The translations under genes and the position numbers were made by a program. Source: Deltaproteobacteria bacterium (lineage in GTDB: Bacteria > Desulfobacterota > Syntrophia > Syntrophales > UBA2210). Taken from it: a DNA stretch of 8,344 nt. Below the pieces are notes generated by a model, which saw only the letters and a program-made list of their open reading frames with translations, was not told the DNA's origin and made no database searches. The stretch is taken from contig DSBH01000239.1 in assembly GCA_011056825.1 (NCBI GenBank), positions 1-8,344 on the forward strand, given 5' to 3'. Below, piece by piece: positions 1-6,715 of the stretch; the first letter of the stretch is position 1; each line of letters begins with the position of its first letter.

Positions 1-624
1 CTTGAAATTCGCCTGGTCGAGCGGAATCGTCAGTCCCCGGAACTCCGGCCTGCGACAGAAGGCGGGCGGCTGGTACCCGCTGTAAAACACGACCCACTGA
101 AAAAAAAGGGACAGGGCTCTCGGTGAAAAAATGTTGCAGAGACCCGTCGCGACCAGTGCCGGCAACTGGAACAGGCCGGTGTCGAAGCGGAGCAGGTGCC
201 GCGCGCGGGCGACCGTAAAAGCCAGCCGGTACTTTCTGTTTGCCAGCGCAAAGGGAACGGCGTCGTCCTCGATGTACTCGTCGATCACGTCCGCAAGTGC
301 CTGCTGAATTGTCGCCGGTGTATCCCGCCTGGTAAAGGAAAGACCGCTGTAGGAATCGACCAGGCGCCGGTAGGCGTGTTCCGGCTCCGGCTGTGCCCAG
401 GCGGCGAAACGCAGGGCTCCCGCCGACGCGCCTGCCAGGGTTACCGGGTATTTCTTTCCCAGCACGTCCGCCCTCATGAGAGCCATATCGAACCCCGCCG
501 CCAGGAACCACCGGGGTCCGACGGCAGGCCCCACAACTGCCGAGATATCGTCAAATGTTAACATGCCGTCACGGATCTTCTCGTAAATGTTTCCGCCGGC
601 GCTTATTTCAATAGCCTGTTCCAT
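1..624 (-). CDS. Patatin-like phospholipase family protein, N-terminal part (3' end beyond window)
   Basis: An open frame runs from an ATG at 624 leftward to the window edge without a stop, giving 208 residues of a longer protein. Residues 61-71 form a hydrophobic strand followed by GASAG (65-69), the GxSxG nucleophile elbow typical of patatin-like acyl hydrolases, with Ser67 as the likely nucleophile. A glycine-containing stretch at 32-44 ahead of it is where the oxyanion loop is expected. The partner Asp of the Ser-Asp dyad (a DG[AG] motif in the family) would lie outside the window, so activity cannot be judged. Residues 150-187 are rich in hydrophobic and aromatic residues and may be membrane-associated. 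The family hydrolyses acyl esters of lipids; the substrate here is unknown. The start is fixed by an in-frame TGA 11 codons upstream with no other start codon between; AGGA at 635-638 is a possible ribosome site. It is transcribed divergently from proA. Another alpha/beta-hydrolase-type protein is the main alternative. Confidence 0.62.
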   Translation of the reverse strand, partial: MEQAIEISAGGNIYEKIRDGMLTFDDISAVVGPAVGPRWFLAAGFDMALMRADVLGKKYPVTLAGASAGALRFAAWAQPEPEHAYRRLVDSYSGLSFTRRDTPATIQQALADVIDEYIEDDAVPFALANRKYRLAFTVARARHLLRFDTGLFQLPALVATGLCNIFSPRALSLFFQWVVFYSGYQPPAFCRRPEFRGLTIPLDQANFK

Positions 625-646
625 GGTCCCCCAATCCTGCCGTTTC

Positions 647-675
647 TTGACAGGTCACCTCATATACTATAGATT
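647..675 (+). promoter_or_regulatory. Candidate sigma-70 promoter for proA-nadD
   Basis: A perfect TTGACA lies at 647-652. After a 17-base spacer comes TAGATT at 670-675 (four of six matches to TATAAT); TATAGA at 668-673 is an alternative with a 15-base spacer. The local AT-rich patch (660-695) stands out from the GC-rich surroundings. Transcription would begin near 682 and leave a leader of about 77 bases before proA. The position, inside a divergent intergenic region and ahead of a two-gene operon, supports the call; there is no experimental evidence. Confidence 0.5.
666..671 (-). promoter_or_regulatory. Possible -10 element for the leftward patatin-like gene
   Basis: Read leftward, 671-666 is TATAGT, five of six matches to the -10 consensus, about 42 bases ahead of the ATG at 624. 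No good -35 element is found at the right distance: TTGTTG at 690-685 is only 13 bases away. The site overlaps the proposed rightward -10 of proA, so the two promoters, if both real, would compete for polymerase. Confidence 0.25.
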
Positions 676-688
676 ACGTCGTCTCAAC

Positions 689-711
689 AAAAAAACAGGC
701 GGCTGCCCGCC
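689..711 (-). terminator. GC hairpin followed by a T run, reading leftward
   Basis: Bases 698-711 can fold as a 5-bp all-GC stem, GGCGG (698-702) with CCGCC (707-711), and a 4-base loop. Read on the minus strand it is followed, after two bases, by seven T residues (695-689), the form of a small rho-independent terminator. It faces leftward, away from proA and upstream of the patatin-like start, so it could stop antisense transcripts coming out of proA or act on a leftward leader. The stem is short, and chance formation in GC-rich DNA is possible. Confidence 0.33.
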
Positions 712-746
712 GCGGCTGTTCTCCATTCCGCGGTCTTCGGCGCGGC

Positions 747-752
747 AAGGAG
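747..752 (+). promoter_or_regulatory. Ribosome binding site of proA
   Basis: AAGGAG at 747-752, six bases before the ATG at 759, is a strong Shine-Dalgarno match. It decides the proA start in favour of 759 over the second in-frame ATG at codon 9. Confidence 0.8.
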
Positions 753-758
753 TATCCC

Positions 759-2018
759 ATGACACATATATCAGAACCCATCATGAACCTGGCGCGCGAA
801 GCGAAAAAGGCGGCAAGAACGCTGTCCGCCCTTTCATCGGAAACAAAGAACCGCGCCCTGCTCCGCATGGCGGACCGGCTCGAGGAAGAAGCGGCGGGAC
901 TGATCGAGGAAAACAGAAAAGACCTGGAAGGCGCGGAACACAAAGGGCTTTCGGCCGCCATGACGGATCGCCTGCGGCTGACGGATGCCGTCATCGCCGA
1001 CATGGCGCGCGGCCTGCGGGAAGTGGCCGCCCTTCCCGACCCTGTCGGGGCCGTAACCGGCATGTGGAAACGTCCCAACGGACTCCTGGTCGGCAGGATG
1101 CGCATTCCTCTCGGCGTGATCGGCATCATATACGAATCCCGGCCCAACGTCACCGCCGACGCGGCCGCGCTCTGTCTCAAGTCGGGAAACAGCGTCATTC
1201 TGCGAGGAGGTTCCGAAGCGATTCATTCGAACCTCGCCATAACCGCCGTTCTGCGTGAAGTTCTGCAGGCGGAAGGAATCCCGGGCGGCGCCATTCAGAC
1301 TGTCGCCACGACGGACCGGTCGGCCGTGGAAGAACTGCTTACGCTGGAAGATTACATCGACCTGATTATTCCCCGGGGCGGCGAGGAACTGATCCGGACG
1401 GTCGTCCGTCTCTCCCGCATACCGGTCATCAAACATTACAAGGGCGTGTGCCACGTCTTTGTCGACGCGGACGCCGACATGGAACGGGCCGTCGATATTT
1501 GCGTCAACGCGAAGGCCCAGCGGCCCGGCGTCTGCAACGCCATGGAAACGCTGCTCGTCCACCGCGACATCGCCGGTGAGTTTCTGCCCCGGGTGGCGGA
1601 GCGGCTCCGCGAAGCCGGCGTTGTCCTCAGGGGGTGCGAGGAAACCAGGGCCGTGCTGCCGGACATCGACGAAGCAACCGAGGAAGACTGGAGCACCGAG
1701 TACCTTGACCTGATTCTCTCGATACGCGTGGTAGACGACATCGATCAGGCCATGGATCATATCGCCGCTTACGGATCACTGCACACGGAAGCCATCGTTA
1801 CCAACGATTACCATAACGCTCAACGCTTTATCAGCGAGGTCAATTCTTCAACGGTCCTTGCCAATGCGTCGACGCGCTTCAGCGACGGCTTTCAGCTCGG
1901 CCTCGGCGCCGAGATCGGCATCAGCACGACGAAACTGCATGCCTTCGGGCCCATGGGTCTCGAAGAATTGACGACGACAAAATTCATCATTTACGGCGAC
2001 GGTCAGTTACGATCATGA
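759..2018 (+). CDS. proA: Gamma-glutamyl phosphate reductase (glutamate-5-semialdehyde dehydrogenase)
   Basis: ProA carries out the second step of proline synthesis: NADPH-dependent reduction of gamma-glutamyl phosphate to glutamate-5-semialdehyde in the cytoplasm. The 419-residue length is normal for the family. Visible landmarks are the IGIIYESRPNVT segment (121-132), CLKSGNSVILRGGSEA (139-154) of the cofactor fold, IPRGGEELIR (204-213), GVCHVFVDADAD (229-240), and PGVCNAMETLLVH (257-269), in which Cys259 is the expected catalytic thiol. The C-terminus, GLEELTTTKFIIYGDGQLR, is the family ending. An AAGGAG six bases upstream supports the ATG at 759. The stop codon overlaps the nadD start (ATGA), so the two genes are probably cotranscribed and translationally coupled. 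The glutamate 5-kinase gene proB, often next door, is not here: a divergent patatin-like gene occupies the upstream side. No truncation or missing key residue is seen. Confidence 0.97.
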   Translation: MTHISEPIMNLAREAKKAARTLSALSSETKNRALLRMADRLEEEAAGLIEENRKDLEGAEHKGLSAAMTDRLRLTDAVIADMARGLREVAALPDPVGAVTGMWKRPNGLLVGRMRIPLGVIGIIYESRPNVTADAAALCLKSGNSVILRGGSEAIHSNLAITAVLREVLQAEGIPGGAIQTVATTDRSAVEELLTLEDYIDLIIPRGGEELIRTVVRLSRIPVIKHYKGVCHVFVDADADMERAVDICVNAKAQRPGVCNAMETLLVHRDIAGEFLPRVAERLREAGVVLRGCEETRAVLPDIDEATEEDWSTEYLDLILSIRVVDDIDQAMDHIAAYGSLHTEAIVTNDYHNAQRFISEVNSSTVLANASTRFSDGFQLGLGAEIGISTTKLHAFGPMGLEELTTTKFIIYGDGQLRS

Positions 2019-2674
2019 AACGAGGACTCTTCGGAGGCAGTTTCGATCCCGTTCACCTGGGCCATTTGCGCTGCGCCGAAGAGATCCGCGAACTGTTCGG
2101 CCTCGACCAGATACTATTTATTCCCGCCGCCCGTCAGCCGTTGAAGACGGAGCAGCAACCGGTGGGGTTTCATCACCGCGCCGTCATGGCGCGACTGGCC
2201 GTCGAAGGGAATCCGGCCTTTGTCGTCTCGGAGCGGGAAAACCGCCGTGACGGTCCCTCCTATTCGATCGACACGGTAAACGAGTTCCTGCGGGAACAAT
2301 CCCCCGGCGACCGGCTTTACTTTATCATGGGACGGGACGCGTTCATGGACATTACCCGGTGGAAAGACTGGCGTAACCTGATGAGCCGGTGTGACATCGT
2401 CGTCATGACGCGACCCGGCACCGGAGCGGCCGATGCAGGCGACAGTCCGCCCCCGGAAATCGCGTCGGAATACAGCTACGACGACGAGGAACAGTGTTTC
2501 CGGGGAGAACGGGGCGGAAATCTTTATTTCAGGCGTCTCACGCTGCTCGATATATCCGCGACGGATATTCGAAACCGGCTGGCGGTCGGCCGATCGATAC
2601 GCTACCTGGTACCTGAAACCGTCGCTGCTTACATAAAAGCAAACGGCCTTTACACCGCGTCGCGCCGCCGCTGA
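2015..2674 (+). CDS. nadD: Nicotinate-nucleotide adenylyltransferase
   Basis: NadD adenylylates nicotinate mononucleotide with ATP to give deamido-NAD, the penultimate step of NAD synthesis, in the cytoplasm. The 219-residue protein opens with the nucleotidyltransferase signature GGSFDPVHLGH (7-17), including the HxGH motif (14-17). It continues with PAARQPLK (37-44), PSYSIDTV (81-88), MGRDAF (105-110) and the Trp pair in RWKDW (115-119), and ends with ISATDIRNRL (180-189) and YLVPETVAAYI (197-207), all typical of NadD. Residues about 135-170 form an acidic, less conserved insert before the ISATDIR helix. The start ATG overlaps the proA stop by four bases and has no clear Shine-Dalgarno of its own, which points to translational coupling. 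In many related genomes rsfS (ribosome silencing factor) follows nadD; here the next gene is the convergent uvrA. Confidence 0.96.
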   Translation: MKRGLFGGSFDPVHLGHLRCAEEIRELFGLDQILFIPAARQPLKTEQQPVGFHHRAVMARLAVEGNPAFVVSERENRRDGPSYSIDTVNEFLREQSPGDRLYFIMGRDAFMDITRWKDWRNLMSRCDIVVMTRPGTGAADAGDSPPPEIASEYSYDDEEQCFRGERGGNLYFRRLTLLDISATDIRNRLAVGRSIRYLVPETVAAYIKANGLYTASRRR

Positions 2675-2677
2675 ACA

Positions 2678-2698
2678 GCGCCCGCATCATCCCGGCGC
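2678..2698. terminator. Small hairpin in the nadD/uvrA convergent gap
   Basis: GCGCC (2678-2682) pairs with GGCGC (2694-2698) around an 11-base loop. The hairpin starts four bases after the nadD stop codon and ends 16 bases before the uvrA stop. Its place between converging genes suits a bidirectional terminator. There is no T run on either side, so it is not a classical intrinsic terminator and may act weakly or be incidental. Confidence 0.3.
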
Positions 2699-2713
2699 AA
2701 CTCCTGAAATTCC

Positions 2714-5578
2714 CTATTGATCGAACCCGCCGATATGTCTGCCCCGTTCCGGTGTCTGCCTGTGCAGTACGTCATGAAGAAATCGTCCCGTCAGCGATGC
2801 CTCGCAGGCCGCGATTTCTTCCGGCGTGCCGGCGGCGACGATATACCCACCTTCATCGCCTCCTTCGGGACCCATGTCGATCACGTAATCGGCGCACTTG
2901 ATGACATCCAGGTTGTGCTCTATCACCACCACCGTGTTGCCCCGGTCAACCAGGCGCTTCAGCACATGCAACAGTTTTTCTATATCGGCGAAGTGCAGCC
3001 CGATGGTCGGTTCATCAAGCACATACAGGACGCTTCCCGTATCCCGCTTCGCCAGTTCCCGGGACATTTTGATACGCTGGGCCTCGCCCCCCGACAGCGT
3101 CGTGGCGGACTGGCCGAGCCTGATATAACCGAGTCCCACGTCGGCGAGCAGCTTGAGTTTCGACTTGATGCCGGGAATGCCGTCGAAGAAGACCAGCGCC
3201 TGGTCGACGGTCATGTCAAGCACGTCGGCGATATTTTTACCTTTGTAACGTACCTCGAGGGTATCGCTGTTAAACCGCTTCCCCCTGCAGACGTCGCAGG
3301 TTATATACACGTCCGGCAGGAAATGCATTTCGATTCTCGTGAGCCCGTCGCCCCGACAGGCCTCGCATCGCCCGCCTTTCACATTGAAGCTGAAACGGCC
3401 CGGCCTGTATCCCCGTGCTTTCGCTTCCGGCAGGCGGCTGAACAGGTCGCGGATCAGCGTGAAAACACCGGTATAGGTGGCGGGATTGGACCGGGGCGTC
3501 CTGCCGATGGGCTGCTGATCCATCATGATCGCCCGCTCGATTCCTCCGGCGTCCACAAGATGCCTGACCCTGCCCGTGCGTTCCCATTCGCGGTTCAGGC
3601 GGTTGCGAAGCACCTTGTAGAGCGTCTCGATAATCATGGTGCTCTTGCCGGATCCCGAAACGCCGGTGATGCAGGTAAAAAGGCCGGTGGGGATTTTTAT
3701 GTCGATATTCTTCAGGTTGTTTTCCGTGGCGCCTTCAATATGAATAAACCGTTTCGGAAGCGGCCGCCGCCGTTCAGGGCCGGGAATAGCGAGTCTGCCA
3801 GAAAGATACTGTCCCGTGAGCGACGACTCCGACCGGCGGGCCTCCTCGGGCGAACCGTGAAAGATCACGCGCCCCCCGTCGAGACCCGCGCCCGGCCCCA
3901 TGTCGATGATGTGGTCTGAAGCATTCATGACGGCCGCGTCATGCTCGACCACGATGACCGTATTGCCCATGTCGCGGAGCCGGTCGAGCGTGGCCGTGAG
4001 ACGGAGATTGTCCCGGTGGTGCAACCCGATGGTGGGTTCATCAAGAACGTACAGGACGCCCACGAGGCCCGACCCGATCTGCGTGGCGAGCCTGATGCGC
4101 TGCCACTCGCCGCCGGACAGGCTCCCGGAAGACCGGGCCAGGTTCAGGTAGTCCATCCCCACATCCAGCAGAAAGTTCAGGCGGGCCGTTATTTCTTTGA
4201 AAATGGGATCGGCGATCGCCTGCTGCTGCCCCGACAGTTTCATCGCGTTGAAAAAATCCCGGCACGTGCGGATGGGAAGACGGCACACCTGGTCTATGTT
4301 CATGCCGCCGACCAGGACGGACAGGCTTTCTTTGCGAAGCCGGGCGCCGCCGCAGGCGGGGCACTCGGTTATGTTCATATAACGGGCAAGGTCGGCCCGG
4401 ACATCGTTCGACTCCGCCTCTCGGTATCGCCTGTCCAGAGCGGGAATAACACCCTCGAAAGGCCTGAGATAGAAATGCCGCCGCCCGCGGCGATTATAAT
4501 GAAATTCAATTTTTTCATCCACCGAACCGTAGAGAATGACCCGGCGCACTGTCTCGGAAAGATTTTCAAAGGGTCTGTTCAGATCGAAATGATAGTGGTC
4601 CGCGAGGGTTTCCAGCATCTGGTGAAAATACAGAGAATGCCGGTTCCGCCAGGGTGCCACGGCTCCCTGCCGGATGGAAAGACCGGGATCGGGAACGACC
4701 AGGTCGACGTCGAAAAAATTTTTTGTCCCCAGCCCGTCGCACTCGGGACAAGCCCCGTAAGGACTGTTGAACGAAAATATTCGAGGGGCTATTTCAGGAA
4801 TACTGATGCCGCAGACGTCGCACGCGTAGTGCTCACTGAAAACAAGATCATCATCACTCCCGCGCCCCTGGAACGCTATCCTGATGATGCCGCCGGACAG
4901 GGCGAGTCCCGTTTCCAGGGAATCTCTCAACCTTGTTCTGATGCCTTCACGCGCAACGAGGCGGTCGACCACCACTTCAATGTCATGATGGCGGTTTTTT
5001 TCAAGTTCGATATCTTCAGACAGGTCGCGTACCTCGCCGTCGACCCGGACGCGTGCGAACCCGTCTTTTCTCAAGCGTTCAAAATCTTTTCGAAACTCTC
5101 CCTTCTTTCCCCTGACGACGGGGGCGAGAACCTGGATGCGGGTTCCCTCCGGCAGGGTGGTGATCTGTTCGATCATGGCGTCCACCGTCTGGGAACGGAT
5201 CTCCCTGCCGCAGCGGGGGCAGTGCGGAATCCCCACCCGTGCGAAAAGAAGACGAAGGTAATCATAGATTTCCGTGACGGTTCCCACGGTGGACCTGGGA
5301 TTGTGACTCGCCGAACGCTGTTCGATGGCGATGGCGGGGGACAGGCCCTCGATGGATTCCACGTCTGGCTTGTCCATCTGGCCGATAAACTGGCGGGCGT
5401 AGGTCGAAAGCGATTCCACGTAGCGCCGCTGTCCTTCGGCGTAAATGGTGTCGAAGGCCAGTGACGATTTACCGGAACCGCTTACTCCCGTAATGACGAC
5501 CAGGCGGTTCCGGGGAATATCGACGTCAATGTTCTTCAGATTGTGCTGGCATGCGCCGCGGACCTTTATGGAGTTCAT
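2714..5578 (-). CDS. uvrA: UvrABC excinuclease subunit A
   Basis: UvrA is the damage-sensing ATPase of nucleotide excision repair; as a dimer it loads UvrB at lesions. The 954-residue protein has the full double ABC-ATPase layout. The first Walker A is GVSGSGKS at 31-38. A zinc module follows with Cys253/256/277/280, and another CxxC, CPACGGARL, at 406-414. The first signature is LSGGEWQR (487-494), with Walker B ending in DEP (513-515). The second half carries Walker A GVSGSGKS (639-646), the C-terminal zinc finger Cys738/741/761/764 used in DNA binding, signature LSGGEAQR (828-835) and Walker B ending in DEP (855-857). An extra CPRC lies at 120-123. Trp in the first signature is a less usual residue at that position. 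The start at 5578 is the only start codon after an in-frame TAA about 30 bases upstream, though no strong Shine-Dalgarno precedes it. The gene lies 64 bases downstream of the isomerase gene and probably belongs to the mfd transcription unit. No LexA-type dyad was recognised upstream. Confidence 0.98.
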   Translation of the reverse strand: MNSIKVRGACQHNLKNIDVDIPRNRLVVITGVSGSGKSSLAFDTIYAEGQRRYVESLSTYARQFIGQMDKPDVESIEGLSPAIAIEQRSASHNPRSTVGTVTEIYDYLRLLFARVGIPHCPRCGREIRSQTVDAMIEQITTLPEGTRIQVLAPVVRGKKGEFRKDFERLRKDGFARVRVDGEVRDLSEDIELEKNRHHDIEVVVDRLVAREGIRTRLRDSLETGLALSGGIIRIAFQGRGSDDDLVFSEHYACDVCGISIPEIAPRIFSFNSPYGACPECDGLGTKNFFDVDLVVPDPGLSIRQGAVAPWRNRHSLYFHQMLETLADHYHFDLNRPFENLSETVRRVILYGSVDEKIEFHYNRRGRRHFYLRPFEGVIPALDRRYREAESNDVRADLARYMNITECPACGGARLRKESLSVLVGGMNIDQVCRLPIRTCRDFFNAMKLSGQQQAIADPIFKEITARLNFLLDVGMDYLNLARSSGSLSGGEWQRIRLATQIGSGLVGVLYVLDEPTIGLHHRDNLRLTATLDRLRDMGNTVIVVEHDAAVMNASDHIIDMGPGAGLDGGRVIFHGSPEEARRSESSLTGQYLSGRLAIPGPERRRPLPKRFIHIEGATENNLKNIDIKIPTGLFTCITGVSGSGKSTMIIETLYKVLRNRLNREWERTGRVRHLVDAGGIERAIMMDQQPIGRTPRSNPATYTGVFTLIRDLFSRLPEAKARGYRPGRFSFNVKGGRCEACRGDGLTRIEMHFLPDVYITCDVCRGKRFNSDTLEVRYKGKNIADVLDMTVDQALVFFDGIPGIKSKLKLLADVGLGYIRLGQSATTLSGGEAQRIKMSRELAKRDTGSVLYVLDEPTIGLHFADIEKLLHVLKRLVDRGNTVVVIEHNLDVIKCADYVIDMGPEGGDEGGYIVAAGTPEEIAACEASLTGRFLHDVLHRQTPERGRHIGGFDQ

Positions 5579-5642
5579 TATGAGGCGTGTGTACCTGTAG
5601 CTGTGTGTTTATCGTGACGCGGCGGCGGATTGATCATTCCCT

Positions 5643-6614
5643 CTAGAGCCTGATTTCGACGTAGGCTTTCGCCCTCAGATCCTCGAGCCAGCTTTGAAAA
5701 CGTTGTTCCATTCGTTCGCCGGCGATTTCGTTGATTATTTCCTGCCGCACTTCCTCGAGCGGTTTCAGCCCGGCGCCCCGCCGATCGATGACCCGTATGA
5801 TATGGAATCCCGCGGGAGATTCGATAATGTCGCTTATCGCTCCTTTTTCAAGAGAAAAGGCGACTTCCTCCACGTCGGGCAGAATCATGCCCTTTTCAAT
5901 AAAACCCAGGTCTCCTCCCGCCTGCGCCTCGGGACCGTCGGAATATTGCGCTACCATGGCGTCGAAACTTTCGCCCGACGCGAGCATGGCCCGTATTTTT
6001 TCGGCCCGTGCCCTGACGGATTGCCGGGTTTCGTCGTCCGCGTCTTTCGGAACGGCTGCCAGCAACTGCTGAATGCGAACCGCCTGTTTCCCTTCGTATC
6101 GTTCCCGGTGTTCACGGTAATAGTTGCCGATATCTTCATCGCTGACCGAGACCCGGGCCCTGATTTCACGTCCGACAAGTATTGACTTCAATATTTCCCG
6201 GCGGATCGTTTCCCGGTGCTCCTCGACGGTGGTCCCTTCCTCGGCGAGACCTTCCAACAGTTCTTTCCGTGTCATGTTCCGGTCTCTGAGCATATCATCG
6301 ATATAGGCGTCGATGTCTTCCTCCTCCACCACTATGTTGAGCCGCTCCGCTTCCTGCTTCATAATCAGGTTGTTGATCATTCGGTCCAGCACGAAACGCT
6401 TCCCCTCGTTTAGCATGCGGGAATCATCCCTGGTCCGTGGATCGGACTTGATGCGCTCGAGAATGGGGATGAAGGACTTGTTCAGTTCCGAAAGCGTGAT
6501 GACATCGTCATTCACCACGGCTACCACCCGGTCGGTGTGAGCCGACGCCGAAAATGCGAAGGCCTGGAACAGTATGAGCAGCATGACTATACTGACGGTA
6601 ATGCTTGATTTCAT
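5643..6614 (-). CDS. SurA/PpiC-type periplasmic peptidyl-prolyl cis-trans isomerase
   Basis: This 323-residue protein is a predicted exported parvulin-type foldase, likely helping outer-membrane or periplasmic proteins fold. Residues 1-25 form a signal peptide: MKSS, a hydrophobic core (ITVSIVMLLILFQAFAF) and an ASA-H cleavage site. RVVAVVNDDVITLSEL (29-44) starts a helical SurA-type N-terminal chaperone domain running to about 175. A single parvulin domain follows at about 178-278, with SFDAMVAQYSDGP (216-228), GGDLGFIEKG (233-242) and AGFHIIRVIDRR (268-279). The C-terminal helix returns to the chaperone core. E. coli SurA (428 residues) has two parvulin domains; this one has one, as in shorter SurA-like proteins. 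I chose ATG 6614 because it has GGAG six bases upstream and puts the signal peptide at the N-terminus. A frame extension to a TTG at 6674 has no ribosome site and would bury the signal peptide. The gene sits between mfd and uvrA, all leftward. Confidence 0.9.
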   Translation of the reverse strand: MKSSITVSIVMLLILFQAFAFSASAHTDRVVAVVNDDVITLSELNKSFIPILERIKSDPRTRDDSRMLNEGKRFVLDRMINNLIMKQEAERLNIVVEEEDIDAYIDDMLRDRNMTRKELLEGLAEEGTTVEEHRETIRREILKSILVGREIRARVSVSDEDIGNYYREHRERYEGKQAVRIQQLLAAVPKDADDETRQSVRARAEKIRAMLASGESFDAMVAQYSDGPEAQAGGDLGFIEKGMILPDVEEVAFSLEKGAISDIIESPAGFHIIRVIDRRGAGLKPLEEVRQEIINEIAGERMEQRFQSWLEDLRAKAYVEIRL

Positions 6615-6620
6615 TATTTT

Positions 6621-6624
6621 CTCC
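6621..6624 (-). promoter_or_regulatory. Ribosome binding site that sets the isomerase start
   Basis: GGAG read leftward at 6624-6621 is six bases before ATG 6614. It supports the shorter form of the isomerase over the 20-residue N-terminal extension that begins with TTG at 6674. Confidence 0.7.
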
Positions 6625-6645
6625 GGTTCAGTGAATATTGTTTGA

Positions 6646-6674
6646 AACCTAACAGATGCACTTTTTTTATTCAA
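6646..6674 (-). promoter_or_regulatory. Weak candidate promoter in the AT-rich gap between mfd and the isomerase gene
   Basis: The 101-base gap (6615-6715) contains an AT-rich patch at about 6640-6685, unlike the GC-rich genes on both sides. Read leftward it offers TTGAAT (6674-6669) as a -35 with four of six matches and, 17 bases on, TAGGTT (6651-6646), a poor -10 with three of six. A 6-bp AT-only inverted repeat, TTTTAT/ATAAAA, lies at 6665-6681. The patch could give the isomerase-uvrA pair a promoter of its own, independent of mfd; the match is weak. Confidence 0.25.
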
Positions 6675-6715
6675 TATAAAATACCCTGTCGCCGTTCTTC
6701 CCTCCGCCGCCGACC

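Noticed and set aside
196..561. A 121-codon plus-strand frame in the left region
   Set aside because: It overlaps the leftward patatin-like frame, which has a recognisable GxSxG elbow and a start fixed by an upstream stop. The plus-strand translation is low-complexity Arg/Pro/Gly-rich sequence typical of a wrong frame.
834..1760. A 308-codon minus-strand frame opposite proA
   Set aside because: It is antisense to a clearly real ProA and shows no domain or ribosome site; it is a coding shadow.
3941..5464. A 507-codon open frame on the plus strand opposite uvrA, and a 400-codon one at 2717-3919
   Set aside because: Both lie wholly antisense to uvrA, whose protein is fully conserved in motif order. 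Their translations show no recognisable domain, and long antisense frames are expected in GC-rich genes with biased third positions.
5579..5642. Possible SOS (LexA) operator ahead of uvrA
   Set aside because: uvrA is SOS-controlled in some bacteria, but no CTG-N10-CAG or other clear dyad is found in this 64-base gap.
6615..6674. A 20-residue N-terminal extension of the isomerase from TTG 6674
   Set aside because: It has no Shine-Dalgarno, uses a TTG start and would place the signal peptide inside the protein; ATG 6614 has GGAG at good spacing.
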